Part shown: piece by piece, positions 23,701 to 36,195 of the stretch
How the letters are laid out: every line of letters starts with the position of its first letter
Position numbering within the stretch: position 1 is the first letter of the stretch
Source: Ustulina deusta
Lineage: Eukaryota > Ascomycota > Sordariomycetes > Xylariales > Xylariaceae
Direction of reading: 5' to 3'
Assembly (NCBI GenBank): GCA_023159155.1
Contig: JAJNNX010000006.1
Coordinates: 806,001 to 870,000, forward strand
Length of the DNA stretch: 64,000 bases
The notes under the pieces: model-generated
Databases searched by the model: none
What the model saw: only the letters and a program-made list of their open reading frames with translations
Told to the model about the DNA's origin: nothing
Made by a program: the position numbers and the translations under genes

Positions 23701-26700
23701 ATCGACGCATCGGGAGTTCCTCATCCTCATCATCAGCGTCGCTTTCTTGAACCTCGGCAGAGAAACTGCGTCTATCGCGCTGGACAGAGGATCCTCTTTG
23801 TGATAATTTGCCCAGGACTTGCTGGATTGCACCTAGTGTGTTCTCGAGAGGATCAAGGCGAGAAGCCAACAAATTGCCCACCAAGTCATGAACATGCCCG
23901 TCGAAATAGTGCACACGGTGTTGAAGTTTGCCTTGCTCGCTTGCGCTGAAGGCATCATCCCATTCACTTTCTGGAAGGTCATCCCGAGTATTAAGACGTT
24001 GAACAGGTGCGTCAAAAGATTGAGAGAGGACACTATGAGGTTGGTCAATAAAAGGATCCTCGAACTCAGTCGATGGCTTTGGAGGCATATGTTCTTGGGA
24101 AAGAGACCGGTATTGCTGGGGACTTGGACTAGGAGCTTTGCTTCGGAAAGGTAGCCGTGGCTGTAAGTGGGCTGGAGGAGACTCGGTAATACTAGGCTGA
24201 TGCCACTTAGGCGACTCAACGGTTCTCTTTACTCCCATTGTAGGGTCATGTTCATTGATCTGCTGCATCACGGCATCAATCTCTTCAAATGTGAGCTCAT
24301 ATGTTCCATCATCCTCAGGTGCAGCACCAGCATCTGATGGTGGGCTAACAGGAAGTGGCTCGTAGCTGTGAGTATCAGATCCCACTTCAGCTCGAACAAT
24401 CGGCGCTACAAGTCGTTCTTCGGATACTGGAGATGGAGAAATAGCATTTCGAGAATCTGCCTCCTTGACGGATATCGGTGACGCTGAAGGACTAGAAGCA
24501 AACCGTGATGCCTTCAGACCCTTTGGAGGTGGAGGCGGAGACGCAAAGCGGGAAGAAAGCAATCCTCTGCCTGATATGGGGGCGGGTTCGGGAGATATTT
24601 CCCGTTCTCGTTGTACTTCTCGTGTCTTTGTAGAATCGGTAGGGAAATCAGGCCCAGGTGTTGGCGAGCCACCACGGTCTTCTTCTGACTCGTCGAGGGT
24701 CTTACCTAAGCGATCAGGTTGTGTCGTAAAGTCAGGCTCAAACGGTGTGTTAACCACCTCTGGCGTTCCAAACATGAAACCGCCAGGGATGAAAGGCTTC
24801 GCAGTAGCCGAAAAGTGTGGCTTCGGTGGCTCTTTCCATCCCGGCTCCTGTTCACCCAATGGTATAGCGTTGTTAAAGTCGTGGATATCCGTCTCGTTCG
24901 TGAATTCGATCGGTCTCCAGTTGGCCTTATCTGGGTCAGGAGAGGTTGCTGACGGGCTAGTAGTAGCCTTTGTGTCATTAGATTCAGATGGAAGCTTGCC
25001 GTCTGTAGATTCGGAAACAACAGTAGATGCTAAGGTGACATCAGCTACATTCCCAGCGCCATCTTCCTCGTCTCTCTCGTCCGCAGTAGCATCAACGGCG
25101 TCGGGCTCAGTGCTAATCTCAAGCTGTGACTTGTTCAAGACGGAAGCCTCAAGCTCTGCTTTTAGTAGCGATTCGGGCTCCGGTGTAGGTTCGGCGAATC
25201 GTGGAACATCATCACCATCTTCATTATCCCCATTTCTGAATTGCTTCTTGGCACGACCGGCACCGCCATCAAGACGCTCTTCTCTGGGAGATGGCAGATC
25301 AGTAGCAACAGCATCAGCGAAATCTGGCGAATGGCTACTTGAATGCTCCACAATGGGAATGGCCTTCGACTTCTCCACTGGTTTACCATACTCAGCGCTG
25401 TTGAGATCAATGTTGCCAAAGATAGGCTTGGGCAGAGCCCCAGTGCTTTCATTGCCAGAAGCACCAGTACTCGTAAGCGACGAAGCAAACGAACCCATAG
25501 GCTTGAACGCCTTGGCATCTGGGTTGAACTTCGGACCAGATGTAGAAAAGCTGAAGTCGGCCTTGTGGGGTGAGAAGACAGGGGCAGTGGGATTGATCTT
25601 AGCGATTACGGATGATGTAGTGGATGGCGCACTGAAGTGGCTCGAAGTTGCTGACTGAGGAAGACCAGGCACGAAAGCTGGAGCTTGTGATGATGCCGGC
25701 GTGAAAGATGGGGCTTGCGGGTTTTTACCACCAAATACAAACTGGCCAGGCGTGAAATTGTTTTTAGGATTAAATTTGAATTCAGCTGCGTTGGCATTCA
25801 GTTTCGAAAGGGATGGTTTGCTGTTGTGACTGCCTTGGCGCGAGTGTAATTTGCTGGGAGAATACAACTCCGACTCAGCCCAGGGATTGCTGGCCATTGA
25901 TAATGACCGTTGATGGAGTTGGTTCGCAAAATTGAAACTCTGCGCCGGTGTGCCGAGATTACTTGGATTTGTCTCAACCTCGTATGCGCTATCAGGTCTC
26001 GCAGCAACAGTGATATTAGACTGAGGTTTTCGAATACTGCCTTCGTCTGTGCTATCACGTACTTCATCATTGTCAAAAAATGGTTGCTGGGACAACGAGT
26101 GGCCCCGACTGTGGGGTTGCGGGTGATGCAACTTGGGTTCCTCATCAGACTCCGCACCAATACCACTGAAATGTACGGATGGACCTCTTGCATGTAATGG
26201 TTCGGCCGCTGTAAAGTCGCTAATAGGCATATCAATTTCCGCAGGTCCAGCCTCATTGTGCGGACTGTAATCCTCATGCTCCAACTGTGACCGGAACTGT
26301 TCTTCCAAATGGTATTCTGCCTCATCAATTTCCTTTTGCAGACTATTGCTAGCGTTGTGCTGTATGAATTGCGCTGGCTCTGGAGTTTTGGATGGACTCT
26401 TATCATAAGGGTTTGTCTGGGTCTCTTCTTCATCGTCTTCTCGCACCTCCTGCAGCCGTGGCGATGCTCTGGCGGAGTCCTGCCTTTGAAGGAACTGGTG
26501 AGGTAACATCGGGTATTGTAGAGACTGATGTCTTTGATGAATACCCATTGTTGGCGATATGCCGTCAGGCGAGAAAGGAGAGCCTGGAGACATCGCGTGG
26601 AGAATGGAAGGCGATCCGCTGCGACCCATTTGTTGCTGTTGTAGTAACATTTGTGGAGACCATCCTAGCGGTGACGGCAGACCAGAGAGATGGAACGAAA

Positions 26701-28440
26701 GTTCATGTGGCGATACAGAAATTGATGCACGAGAAGCAAACCTTCCAACTGGGGGGTTGAACGAGACTGGCGAGGGCCCAGACGGAATCGCCGGACTCTG
26801 TGATGCAGACGGTCCACCCGGGAGGAAGGGCGCCGAGAATGGAAAGCCCGGGTGGGGGTTGCTTGCAGCAGACGGTGTAGGTAAAGGTAACGACGGCGCG
26901 AACGGGAAAGGTTGAAACTGATTTGAAGGCTGTCTGCTCATATTGGATCCGACAGGGGATATTGACGGTTGAGGTACTGGTTCTTCCTCGGCAAATGTTA
27001 CACCAAGCGCCCTCAGCTTGGCTTCTGCGAGCTCATTGACGTATTCCTTCCACGCTACAATATCATCAGTTTGCGTCTCAATATCAAGGTACGAGGATAA
27101 CTAACCATTAAGGTCGGGGAGAGTGACATGATACTGCCGAAGCGATCGCTCCTTTGCGACATCATCTAATAGAGGCCATTCATTCCGAGACTGAGAATTG
27201 TATTCGAGCCCTTCTCGCGACCGATGAGAATCAAGGTCAAATCCTCTAATATCATATCCTAGCTGCTCCCAAGACCGCAGCATAGACGCAGTGCTTGCAA
27301 CATCAAGGGGCATGGGAGCTTGGCCAGGCTGGCCACGTTCTTCATCGCGAGGAATCAAGACTAGGATGTTCTTCCCTTTCCATGGCACCTTCTTCTTCAA
27401 CCTAGGTGTCTGTGACAGACTCTGTTTGGTAGGTTTCGCAGGAGTTATGGGAAGGGCAGATTCTGTACCTACACCATGCGCTGACCCATTGATACCCGCC
27501 TGCTCGGATTTTGTTGGAGTTGTTGGTCTGGGTGTCACGTCCGAATTGGACTCGATAGTGTGAATGCTAGCAGCATCCTGAGTGATGCTCTGTTCTACAG
27601 CCAGGGAATCCATATTGACAAGCGTATCAGCGATTCGGCTGTTCAAAACTGCTTGTCGCAAGGTTTCGTTACTAGAACGGTTTCGCGGGTGCCGAGACAC
27701 CGAGCCTGGAACTCGAGTAGAGTGAAGAGTAGGACGAGGCGTACGCGGATCGGCTTCCTCAAACCAACCTGCCTCGTTGCTTGAAATGGAGCCGCTCAGT
27801 GAAGAGTGCTCACTGTCGTCCGTCCCGTCACTGAGCCAATGGCGATGTTCCGAGCTCGGGTCGTTAGTTGTGTGCTGACGAATCCACTCTTCCGTGATAC
27901 CACTGAGCGGCCGTCGGGCGCGGTTCGCAAGCACAGCTGCACTGCCGGAGAGCGAAGGGTTGGGTGGTAAAGACGTCGGACGAGTCTCAGAGATTGACGG
28001 GACCGGGCGCAAGAAAGGAGTATCTATCTCAAGCTGATGCAAGGGCGATTCGTCGGATGTCCCGCTACTAAAACTCAGCCTCCGAAGGTGATGGCTATCA
28101 GCCTCAGGATACGGCGAGCCCCAGCTTGCAGTTACGTATTGACCTTCCCCGGTGCCGCGATTCGATCGAGGGGGTGTCCTCAAATATCCCAACGCCCTCT
28201 CAGGGAGCTGGGGAACCGGTAGTGGTGGGAGTATAGGCGAAGACAATCCCCCGTCGTCAATCGTCGAAGCACTAGACAAAGGCGAAGATGGAGGCGACGA
28301 CGCCCGACGAGGAGCAGGGGCTCGGATGCCGTCCTGTACCAACGCACGAGGCGGGGAAACTGGCGACCTTGGGGAAGACGTCTTTAGTGAACCTACACGT
28401 TGAAAAGAGAAGCCGATGTTAGCACTAGACCAGCGGACAT
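20732..28440 (-). CDS. Very large coiled-coil protein (~2,540 aa), conserved-looking, function unknown
   Basis: Two big minus-strand exons, 28392-27106 and 27054-20732, lie in the same frame. The stop between them (TAG at about 27,102) falls in a 51-bp intron (GTTAGT...TTGTAG) whose removal joins PDLN to AWKEYVNELAEAKLRALG. The 5' end is unsure: an acceptor at 28,393 precedes the first exon, and the nearest upstream ATG (28,440-28,438, codons MSAG) would need a 38-bp intron. Layout: about 430 residues rich in Ser/Pro with a block KGKNILVLIPRDEERG and LGYDIRGFDL; about 1,000 residues of disordered sequence with FVFGG/FMFGT motifs; a long coiled coil (about 650 residues, Ala/Glu/Arg heptads); then a Ser-rich tail ending in acidic FDDASFFDD. 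It suggests a cytoskeletal or scaffold protein. I do not recognise a named family. Confidence 0.88.
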
Positions 28441-30785
28441 GTGATGTGGAGGGTTCGAATTCGGTGCGCGTACAGAAAGGGGACCAAAACAGCAGACGAA
28501 GAGCAAGTCGCCTGCTACTCTGGTCTCAAAACGTCTCGCTGCCTCGCGTCTTCTATACTATCCACGATGCCAACCAGCGTCGTGGGCGAAAAAAGGAGCT
28601 CGGGTCGCGGCGAGGGAAAGGTATGTACAAACACGCGTGCGCGAGTCTCCGGCAGGAACGGCGGCCACAGAGAGTCGCCAAAGTTGGTTGGCTTCAAAAA
28701 CGGATGGACAAACGGAAAAGATAATTAAAAAGGAGAGGACTTGATGCATGCATCGGGGATACGCTATCGTTGGCGAATGCCCTGCAGAAAATGGAGCAAG
28801 CATAGGTCGAGGAGGAGACAGGCGTGGGTGACAACGGACGACGATGAGGAGGCGCGTCGTTGAAGCAGGTCGTGAAGGAGATGAGAACTAAGTACGCATA
28901 TGGCCCAGCTTTCCCCGTGCCAGAAATGAGGAAAAGGGTCAATCTGTCGTGTCGAGGAAAAAAAAACCACTATATTAGGTATTGTCACCAGGATATGGCC
29001 TGTCGCTCGGGAAATGGACAGGTCAACTCGGCCGCCACATGATAGAAGATACACCTGAATTACAGGGAACGCCCGACGTTACAGAGGTAGCTTACATCTG
29101 GTCATCTCGAGCGTTACGAAGCCCCACCACTCCAAATTGGTGGGAGTGGGTCGCCCGGGAGCCGACTAAGCCCATCACGGGCGTCATGCCTCCCAAATTT
29201 CCTCCCACTCCAGCAGCACGCTCTCTGCTTTGAGGTTAGAGCCGCCTGTAGGCTCTCTCGCAGTCCCAGACGGGTCTGTCTGGGCAGTTAAGATCTCTGC
29301 TAAGCCGCCAAATTGCAGCCCAGTCAGCATAACCTGGTCAGCCCGTACTACCTACCTCATTGCCTCTGTCGATGACTCGATGTAGCTTCTTGCCTGCATT
29401 CATTCGACATTGGTCACCAAGAAAAAAACAACGCACTCGAGTAGGCAGTAGCGGTGACCACGTGTAGTGCAGTGATTGCAGCACTGATTGGCCATGCCCA
29501 GCCTGGAGCTCACATCGACAACAACACATGCACGAGAATCAAGGAGTGACATGAGGGATGGCACACTTGCAGCGGAGACGCAGGAACCGTTCGTAGCTCT
29601 GCAGCACCCTTGGACTGCGTACGTACGGTAGCCCATACCACGATACCATTCGAGTAGTGTACTTACTCCCGACTCTAATAGAGCCGACGGACCAGTATGG
29701 TGCTAGGTGTGATCGCCCCGACTCTCGCGGGATTTTGCAGATGGAATGAAATTCGTTATATAAAACCACGGCGACAATTCTTAGCCCACGGCAGTAGAAT
29801 ACAACATGAGTCTCTGAAACTAAAGACGTGAAGGACCGATCTGAGTAGGTAGCTCGCTAGACGGCGAGCTCTCCTCCATTACACTCATAAGTTGCAACAA
29901 CGGCTACGAACTAGATAGTTGTATACTAGTACCTAGATACTCTGTAGGCAATGGCCCATATTTATTTATATGCATACATCATGAAGAACAGTACCTAACT
30001 AGTACGCCACATATTTGCTGGTTGTTTGGGCACTGATCCGCCAGACCTAACCTAGGGACGAACTTGTCCGCAACTTTTGAGGTAGAGACTTTGCCAAGTC
30101 TTCTTCTATCGCCATGCCCGACGCGATTCGGACAGGCGGCTTGTATCACCAGTTATTTGTTATCATATTATTATCCCTATCTAGTTCGAGCTCTACTGCG
30201 GGTGAGAGCATATAGCTGATATTGGACGAGACGTTGTGCTATTAAAAAACTACTGCATTTTTAACCCCAAACAAGAGAGCTTCTTGCGTGAACCAGGTAA
30301 GCTGAATGCAATGTATCACACCTGTTTCCATCACTGCATTTTTAGCCCTGAACAAGAGGAATTCTCTCTGGTCGGCTGGGCTGATGCAATGCAAGTGAGA
30401 TAGACGCACCAATGAGCTAGCTCACCGGCAACAAGCTATCAGATATACTCCGCCTGCGAGAGTCATGATCCATACGATAACCTCCTCCGAAGGCGCCATA
30501 AATAAGAAGCACGATATGGAAACAATCTAAAAGGGCCTACTAATTCTCGCAAAAAAAGTCAAAGTCGTCGTTTCCAGCCACCGTCACCTGTGATAAAAAT
30601 GCTGTCTGGGTAGCCGAGGCCTTGAGAAAGCTTTTGCATTGACCTGTACCCTCATCAGTCCTCGCTATCATTCGACAATTCATAGGCAACTCAGGTGTTC
30701 ATATGAGGGAGTATCAGTTATGCAGAATGAAAGAAGCATAGAACCTTAACCAGGCCAGCGACAAAGCAGGGGCCCTTAGATGGAT
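28441..30785. other. Intergenic region, upstream of the coiled-coil gene
   Basis: About 2.3 kb without a convincing gene. A GC-rich part at about 29,080-29,330, with a short inverted repeat around CCACTCCAAATTGGTGGGAG, may belong to the promoter or a leader exon of the coiled-coil gene. The rest is AT-rich spacer. A CTGCATTTTTA(A/G)CCC(C/T)(A/G)AACAAGAG word occurs twice, near 30,252 and 30,334. Confidence 0.5.
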
Positions 30786-31468
30786 TCAATGCCAGGCAAA
30801 ATCAAATGCGAGGGCAGTAGATGATATATGCTCACTTGATTGGTCATCACAATCCGACACACTGAATTGGCCTTTGAGATCGCCGTTTGCTTTCTCTCCG
30901 CAGGCGTTTTTCTGGAAATCGCACGTCTTATCGATCGCAGTGTCGAAATCCGACTGTTCCCCGTTGATTCTACCAGTCAGCCATTGCATTCCAGGTTCGA
31001 AGTTCAACATGCCTCCTCCGCATCATGCAGCCAGAATGAGATTGAGGGCAAACATACCACCGTCTCGCCGTTAATTTCGTACGGGTGCTGGGGATCGGTT
31101 GAAAGCGTGATCTATGAGCATCACCACGCCTGTGTCAACACTGACATGCCATCTGTCTTTCGGACGGCCAAACTTACAGGTGGCGCTTCAGCACCTCCTA
31201 AGGCATCGGTAAAGATCTATTCGAGGGTCGACAACAATTAGCTAAACATATTATTACCCAGCCGTCGAACACCATCCATCGAGCGGACATACACACGTAC
31301 ATTCAGGTTAGTTTGCCCTAATCGGAATCCCTGTTCGTCCTGACGTGCAAACAAGCCCATTTTGAAGTCCCGTTGAACTTCTTGAATGAGATCGAGCTCG
31401 CCTCCCCGCACGCCTAGCATAAGCGCTGCCACAACGACAGCTGTGAAAGTGGTTTTTGTATGGGACAT
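30786..31468 (-). CDS. Small secreted Cys-containing protein
   Basis: Four minus-strand exons, 31468-31301, 31216-31178, 31111-31058 and 30953-30786, give 142 residues; introns are 84, 66 and 104 bp with consistent phases. Residues 1-20 are a likely signal peptide (TAVVVAALMLG). After a variable stretch come TDALGGAEAPP, ITLSTDPQHPYEINGET and a C-terminal block TCDFQKNACGEKANG...GQFSVSDCDDQ. This matches a widespread fungal small-secreted-protein pattern, known to me without a function, in which a CxxxxxxC pair is followed by a C-D-x-Q motif. Relatives usually have one more Cys after that motif, so the last exon may differ: a GTGAGC donor right after the DDQS codons could lead to another terminal exon. 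Gene confident, 3' end less so. Confidence 0.65.
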
Positions 31469-32835
31469 GGTTTCAGGCACGGGCCGTGGCAAATTAGTGA
31501 GGTTTGTGAAAATAACTGTACAAGTAAAGAACAGTCTGCCGTGAGGAAGTGGAGGGCCTGGCTCGCCTCACACGGGCAAGATTCGTCCTTGCCGTGGGTA
31601 GTTCGTTCGTAAACCCTGAGGTGGTGTCACTCGTAACACGGTTCTGGGGTATCGGCAAAAGTTCGCCGCCAGCGAAAACAAAATATAAGCAAAGTCCCAA
31701 GATTGTTATCTTGAACAATAGAGTGACGATGATTAATTGAAGGCTAGGTACCTAGGTAGGTAGGTAGTATACATCAACCTCGAGAAGGGGCACAAGAGGA
31801 AAAGAAAAAGAATTTGGGGAAAAAGACAATGATCGAGCTCTCGACTCCGTGTTCCAAATTCACGCCCACGTTTAACTTTTGATCTGGATCAACTCGCGGC
31901 GGGAGGTCGCGGGGAAAGGAGGAGGTGGAGGTTGCTGAAACCAGTCTGAGACACGACGTCACCCACGGTCAGTCCATACAGCGTAGCAAGCCGCCCAGGG
32001 AAAGCGGTTGTCGGAGCTGTACAGTCAATTACCCTCAAATTGATCGGTATAGGTACGTTGAGCATATAACACCAAAGATATATATATCACAATCTACATG
32101 TCTACTCTACTCTATTCACCAAGCAATTCGACGCTTCTCCCAACTCCGAGGATCGAACGTTTTATTCGCCAGAAAACCTACAGTGACCAAGTCTCATACT
32201 CGAGCTTGTGGACTACTATGTCGAAGGCCTATTACAGTTGGTATCGCACCTCTACCCGCAATATAATCAGAGACACCTAGGTGCAACTACAGGTACTATA
32301 TATAACCCAGTCTCAGCAACATTTATAGATATTCATATTCATAGGAGTTTTCGGTTAACCAACATGTATTCCAAGAACCAAGTAATTTTATAGTAGTAGC
32401 CAGATATGGAAGTAAAAGGTATAGTATTAGAATAGCTTTATACAAAGTTTTCTCTCTTGCTACTGGGAGATTTTTGGAAGTGAATTGTTGTTGACAGTGA
32501 GCCATCTTGAGCCTGGTGTGACGTCTTTCGTGTCCATTCAAGCTAGTTCAACACACGGGTAACCGGGTGAGATTAGATGCTCTCGGCGTGCCAAATTTCC
32601 TCATCATCCCCTTCTCATTCTTCATCCGAGGCTATTCGATGCTTAGCCTGTGAACATCTAGTGTAGCAATACGATGGCTTTATAACCGTCAGCTAGCCTG
32701 TGGGTTGCCGTCCGAAAAAACATATTTGGCTTGTATCATGCCATGCAATTCATTCCAACTCCGACGCCGGTTTAATAAATCACCGCTATTGAATGCGGGA
32801 TCAACGAGTACGCCGCTTGTGCAAACAATCTACGT
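31469..32835. other. Intergenic region with TACCTACC/TAGGTAGG runs
   Basis: No gene recognised. A CTAGGTAGGTAGGTAG run lies near 31,752, next to similar words that recur over the next several kb. Confidence 0.5.
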
Positions 32836-33732
32836 TTAGAAATTGGAAGCAGCGTTCGTTTGTGTCGGAGCATGGTAGGTTTCTAGGGTGCTCTGGAAGG
32901 GGCTGCGAGCGGCAGCAGCAGGTCCGCTTCCTTCAGTTTTCTCGGCTGTTCCGGGACCACCAAAGCCAGCACCATAGCTAATCAGCTCTTCGTTCTCCTC
33001 TTGACCCCGTCTCTTGTTGCGAAGTCTCCAATAAAGAATACCGCCGGCAGCGAGAATAATCGCACCACCAACGCCAACGGTTACTCCAATGATGATGCTT
33101 TTCTGTGCAGTGGTAAGACCACCCCCATTGCTCGTAGATCCGCCGCTACCGGAGAAACCAGGAGTAGATACAACAACCGCCTCAGAGCTTCCCACGTGCG
33201 TTTGTCCGCTGTTATCGGTGCTTGTGAAATAAACCGTAGTAGTCTGGGTGACGGGTTTGGCTAGGCTTGATTTAGTTGATTTAGTGTCAGCTGAAGTCTC
33301 AGAGTTAGAGTCATCTCCAGAAGGTGTAGATGTAGCGGCGCTGGTAGGTTCTGAAGTCGGTGGCGTGGTGATGGGACCTGTGCTGGAAGGGGTCGTAGTT
33401 GCCGACTCAGACCCAGACGTTGCGGAAGGGGTGACAGTCGGGGTGGGAGTGTCCGAGGTCGTAGGCTCGTCGGTAGTTGAAGTGGGTTCATCTGAGGACG
33501 TAGGGGTAGATGAAGGCTCAGTCTGGGTCTCGCTCGACGATGTGGGCGAGTCGCTAGTCGTCGGGGGTACGCTAGTCTCATCACTTGTCGTGGCAGCAGT
33601 AGAGTCAACGGCCGCTGTACTGCTGGATGAGAGTTGGCGGGCCTCGACATCATGATGGAGCCAGGATGCCCGTGTTGCGATCAGGATAGACAAGGCAACA
33701 AACAATATTTGGACCAAGCGTCTCGAATACAT
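32836..33732 (-). CDS. Ser/Thr-rich single-pass cell-surface protein (Mid2/WSC-like architecture)
   Basis: One uninterrupted minus-strand frame of 298 residues. N-terminal hydrophobic segment (RRLVQILFVALSILIATRA) acts as a signal peptide. Residues 33-205 are almost only Ser, Thr, Pro, Glu and Asp, a typical O-mannosylated stalk. One transmembrane helix spans about 212-235 (SIIIGVTVGVGGAIILAAGG), followed by a basic stop-transfer RLRNKRRG and a tail of about 60 residues. This is the layout of fungal wall-stress sensors such as Mid2 and the WSC group, but the Cys-rich WSC domain is absent, so a sensor role is inference. Single-exon structure with a start right at the signal peptide supports the chosen ATG. 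Confidence 0.88.
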   Translation of the reverse strand: MYSRRLVQILFVALSILIATRASWLHHDVEARQLSSSSTAAVDSTAATTSDETSVPPTTSDSPTSSSETQTEPSSTPTSSDEPTSTTDEPTTSDTPTPTVTPSATSGSESATTTPSSTGPITTPPTSEPTSAATSTPSGDDSNSETSADTKSTKSSLAKPVTQTTTVYFTSTDNSGQTHVGSSEAVVVSTPGFSGSGGSTSNGGGLTTAQKSIIIGVTVGVGGAIILAAGGILYWRLRNKRRGQEENEELISYGAGFGGPGTAEKTEGSGPAAAARSPFQSTLETYHAPTQTNAASNF

Positions 33733-35857
33733 GGTGTCGAGTTATGAGGGTTGAAGACGACACCGAGTAATCTAGAGGATAATGCACCTGGCTTGTTCGG
33801 GATGAAATGGCAGATGTGTATTCGTGGTGTCAACTCTTAGGATAATCGGTCCAAGAACGAGTATCTGTCGAATCAGGAGAGTGAATCAGTGCGAGAGTTG
33901 AGTCAAGTCGAATTCCGCAGTTAAGCGGAACTGATTGCAGAGAAGTGGTAGAACCAAGGAAACGAAGGGCAGAAAACAAGATGATGGAAACGAGCGGAAA
34001 ACAGGCCTATGCCTTCGGGATGATGGGTTGGGGATAGGATAGGGATGGGATGGGATGACAAGAAACGAGACAGGACAGTCAGTACACTACCTACTACGCG
34101 GCCTGCTGAGAGGAGGGAGACAGCCAGACGGTGGCATGGACTTTCACGAAATAGGAAATAAGGAAGTGGATCGGGATGAGGATCGGGAGGGTCCTTTGAC
34201 CAGTGGGACGACAGAATCGCCTCGTATTATGTTTTGCTTTGGTGCAACTCCACTAGGAAAAGGCCGTTTGCTGCACAGCCATCGGGATGGGTCCTCTTTT
34301 ATGCCACTGCCTGACCACCGCTGACTGACCATACCGGAGTGTAGTAGGTACTGCAGGCAGTGGCTCCACTACGTACCTAGTGACCCGGTCCCCCGTCACC
34401 CATCCCAACCCTAAAAAACAAACCTACTGGACAGTATACTGTACTATCCCCTTTTTTTACACGCTTAGGTACCATCTGCAGACACCTGTGGGCGCAAACC
34501 ATCGCAGCACTAAAGGAAGTACCTACCTAGTATACCTCGAAGATGCTGTTGAGAGCTCGTATCATACCCAGGTGTTGCGTGAGCGTGATGTTTGCTGCTG
34601 GCCTCCTACCTTATTGACCAACTACCTACCTAATCTCGAATGGCGTTCGGGTAGGCAGGTACGGTTGACGTGCAGTCGGGATGCCGCACGCTTAATAGGT
34701 AGGTAAATTTCTGGCGGGTGAAGTACCTACATGTACATACCCTCCCTACCTCAGTCAGTACCGAATGTAATCGTACTGTATGCACTCGCCAAAGCTAAAA
34801 CCCTAAAAACTCTTGAAATCAGCCTTATGGCATTTTCTGCATTTCCTACACAATGTTTTTGCCTTGTAACGAAATGGTTGGCACATTCTGATGCCTTCTC
34901 TCAACAGTGGTTCACTGCTGTCCGGCTGATGACAGCCGTAAATCCAACCCCCCAGCAATCAACAAGCCCAGTGTTCTACCTAATTTCCCATTCCTCGGTT
35001 ACCAATATTTCACTATACGGTACGTCCCAAACGAACCGGCGGAAAAGACAAGTAACTACACTACCTATATAGTTAGGTATGTACTCCGTCATTCATATGT
35101 ACCGAGTGTGTTCTGCTGTTTGGTTACATACCTATAGGCAGTGTAATATACTACATGTATACAAAGGAGGAGCATTGTGCCCCTTTTTATCTCGAGTATT
35201 TTTAGTTGTTATTAGTTGCCTACACGCCTACACTAGTCTCCCGGAATTGTATTTTAGGTCCTGCCTAGGCCCACTGTCAAATAGAGCAGTCCTTTCTATT
35301 ATCTCGAGTACTTCTAGTTTTATTATTATGGACTGCTACCAACGTGAGACTAGCTATAGCCGCACCAATTGCGCTCAGTCCTTTCTATTATCTATGTTCT
35401 GTGTCCTCCTATACATCATGTCCTATGTTCCGTCTTTTTCTCGGCCGTTGTCGCCTTCCTGTCGGTCTGTTTGCTCTGTGCACAGCTGTCGTCGCTTTCT
35501 TGTATTGGCTGTCTAGACCGTCGTGTTGGACAGTTAAACTCGGATCATGCCAAAATTAGGCTGGCTACAAAGATAGAGCCTGATAATAAATGTTTTGAGT
35601 TCTGCAAGTATACGTACACTCTGCCACTGTTGTCCTTATTGAAATTATTATGATATAGCAGGCAGCTACAGACTTTTGCATGATAACTGTGAAGTGTAAA
35701 TGTATTTATTGTTAAACGGAATGTCGACCATAGGTAGGCATACCCCCTTGGTGGTAAGGGCATGGTGACTATGACTATACAGAGTATTTCTAGGACCAAC
35801 CGCACACATCACCCACTATCATTCTATAGTGACGCCGGACTTCCAGCCAAGATAAAC
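33733..35857. other. Long intergenic region with TACCTACC words
   Basis: No supportable gene. Words such as TACCTACC, TAGGTAGG and ACCTAG recur (for example near 34,510, 34,620, 34,695 and 34,725). A near-repeat CAGTCCTTTCTATTATCT occurs at about 35,287 and 35,377. Confidence 0.5.
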
Positions 35858-36195
35858 CTATCTGTAACGAACCTGCCCTACATCACCTGGGAGGTAGGGG
35901 CAGTCTGAACGACGAAACCGCCTGCGGCAAAGAAATCTCCCACTGTCGCAATGTGCCGCAAGATCCATTAGCTTCAACATCTGGGAGTCAGGCAATAGAA
36001 CGCCGGGTGACAAGAGCGTTGACGATGCCGGACCTTTGACGATAGAGGCAATCCAATCTCTTCTAAACGAGTCAAGTGTTTGATTGATCTGATTCTCATC
36101 GTTAGTGATGTCCATGTGAGAAGAGGCGATGAGGTCGAAGCATTGAGATATGACCTCGGGAGCAATGTTTGGGCTGACCTGGATGATGTCGAGTT
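35858..36195 (-). pseudogene. Possible gene fragment (unrecognised)
   Basis: The minus strand reads SPNIAPEVISQCFDLIASSH and continues, in the same frame, through an acidic, protein-like stretch to LKLMDLAAHC before degenerating. There is no upstream exon that I can join, and upstream codons in this frame include a stop. It may be a remnant of a decayed gene or a chance open frame. Family unknown. Confidence 0.3.

Noticed and set aside
24465..25658. Long open frame on the plus strand (397 codons)
   Set aside because: It is antisense to the coiled-coil gene and follows from its Ser/Gly-rich codon composition; low-complexity translation with no family motif.
27102..27104. Premature stop splitting the coiled-coil gene in two
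   Set aside because: The stop lies inside a 51-bp segment with good splice signals that restores the frame.
28450..28465. GGGTTCGAATTC as a tRNA T-arm
   Set aside because: Flanking bases do not pair as a T-stem and no A box lies at the right distance.
33248..33655. Plus-strand frame rich in Val, Gly and Ser
   Set aside because: Antisense of the Ser/Thr-rich stalk of the surface protein; pure mirror of its codon repeats.
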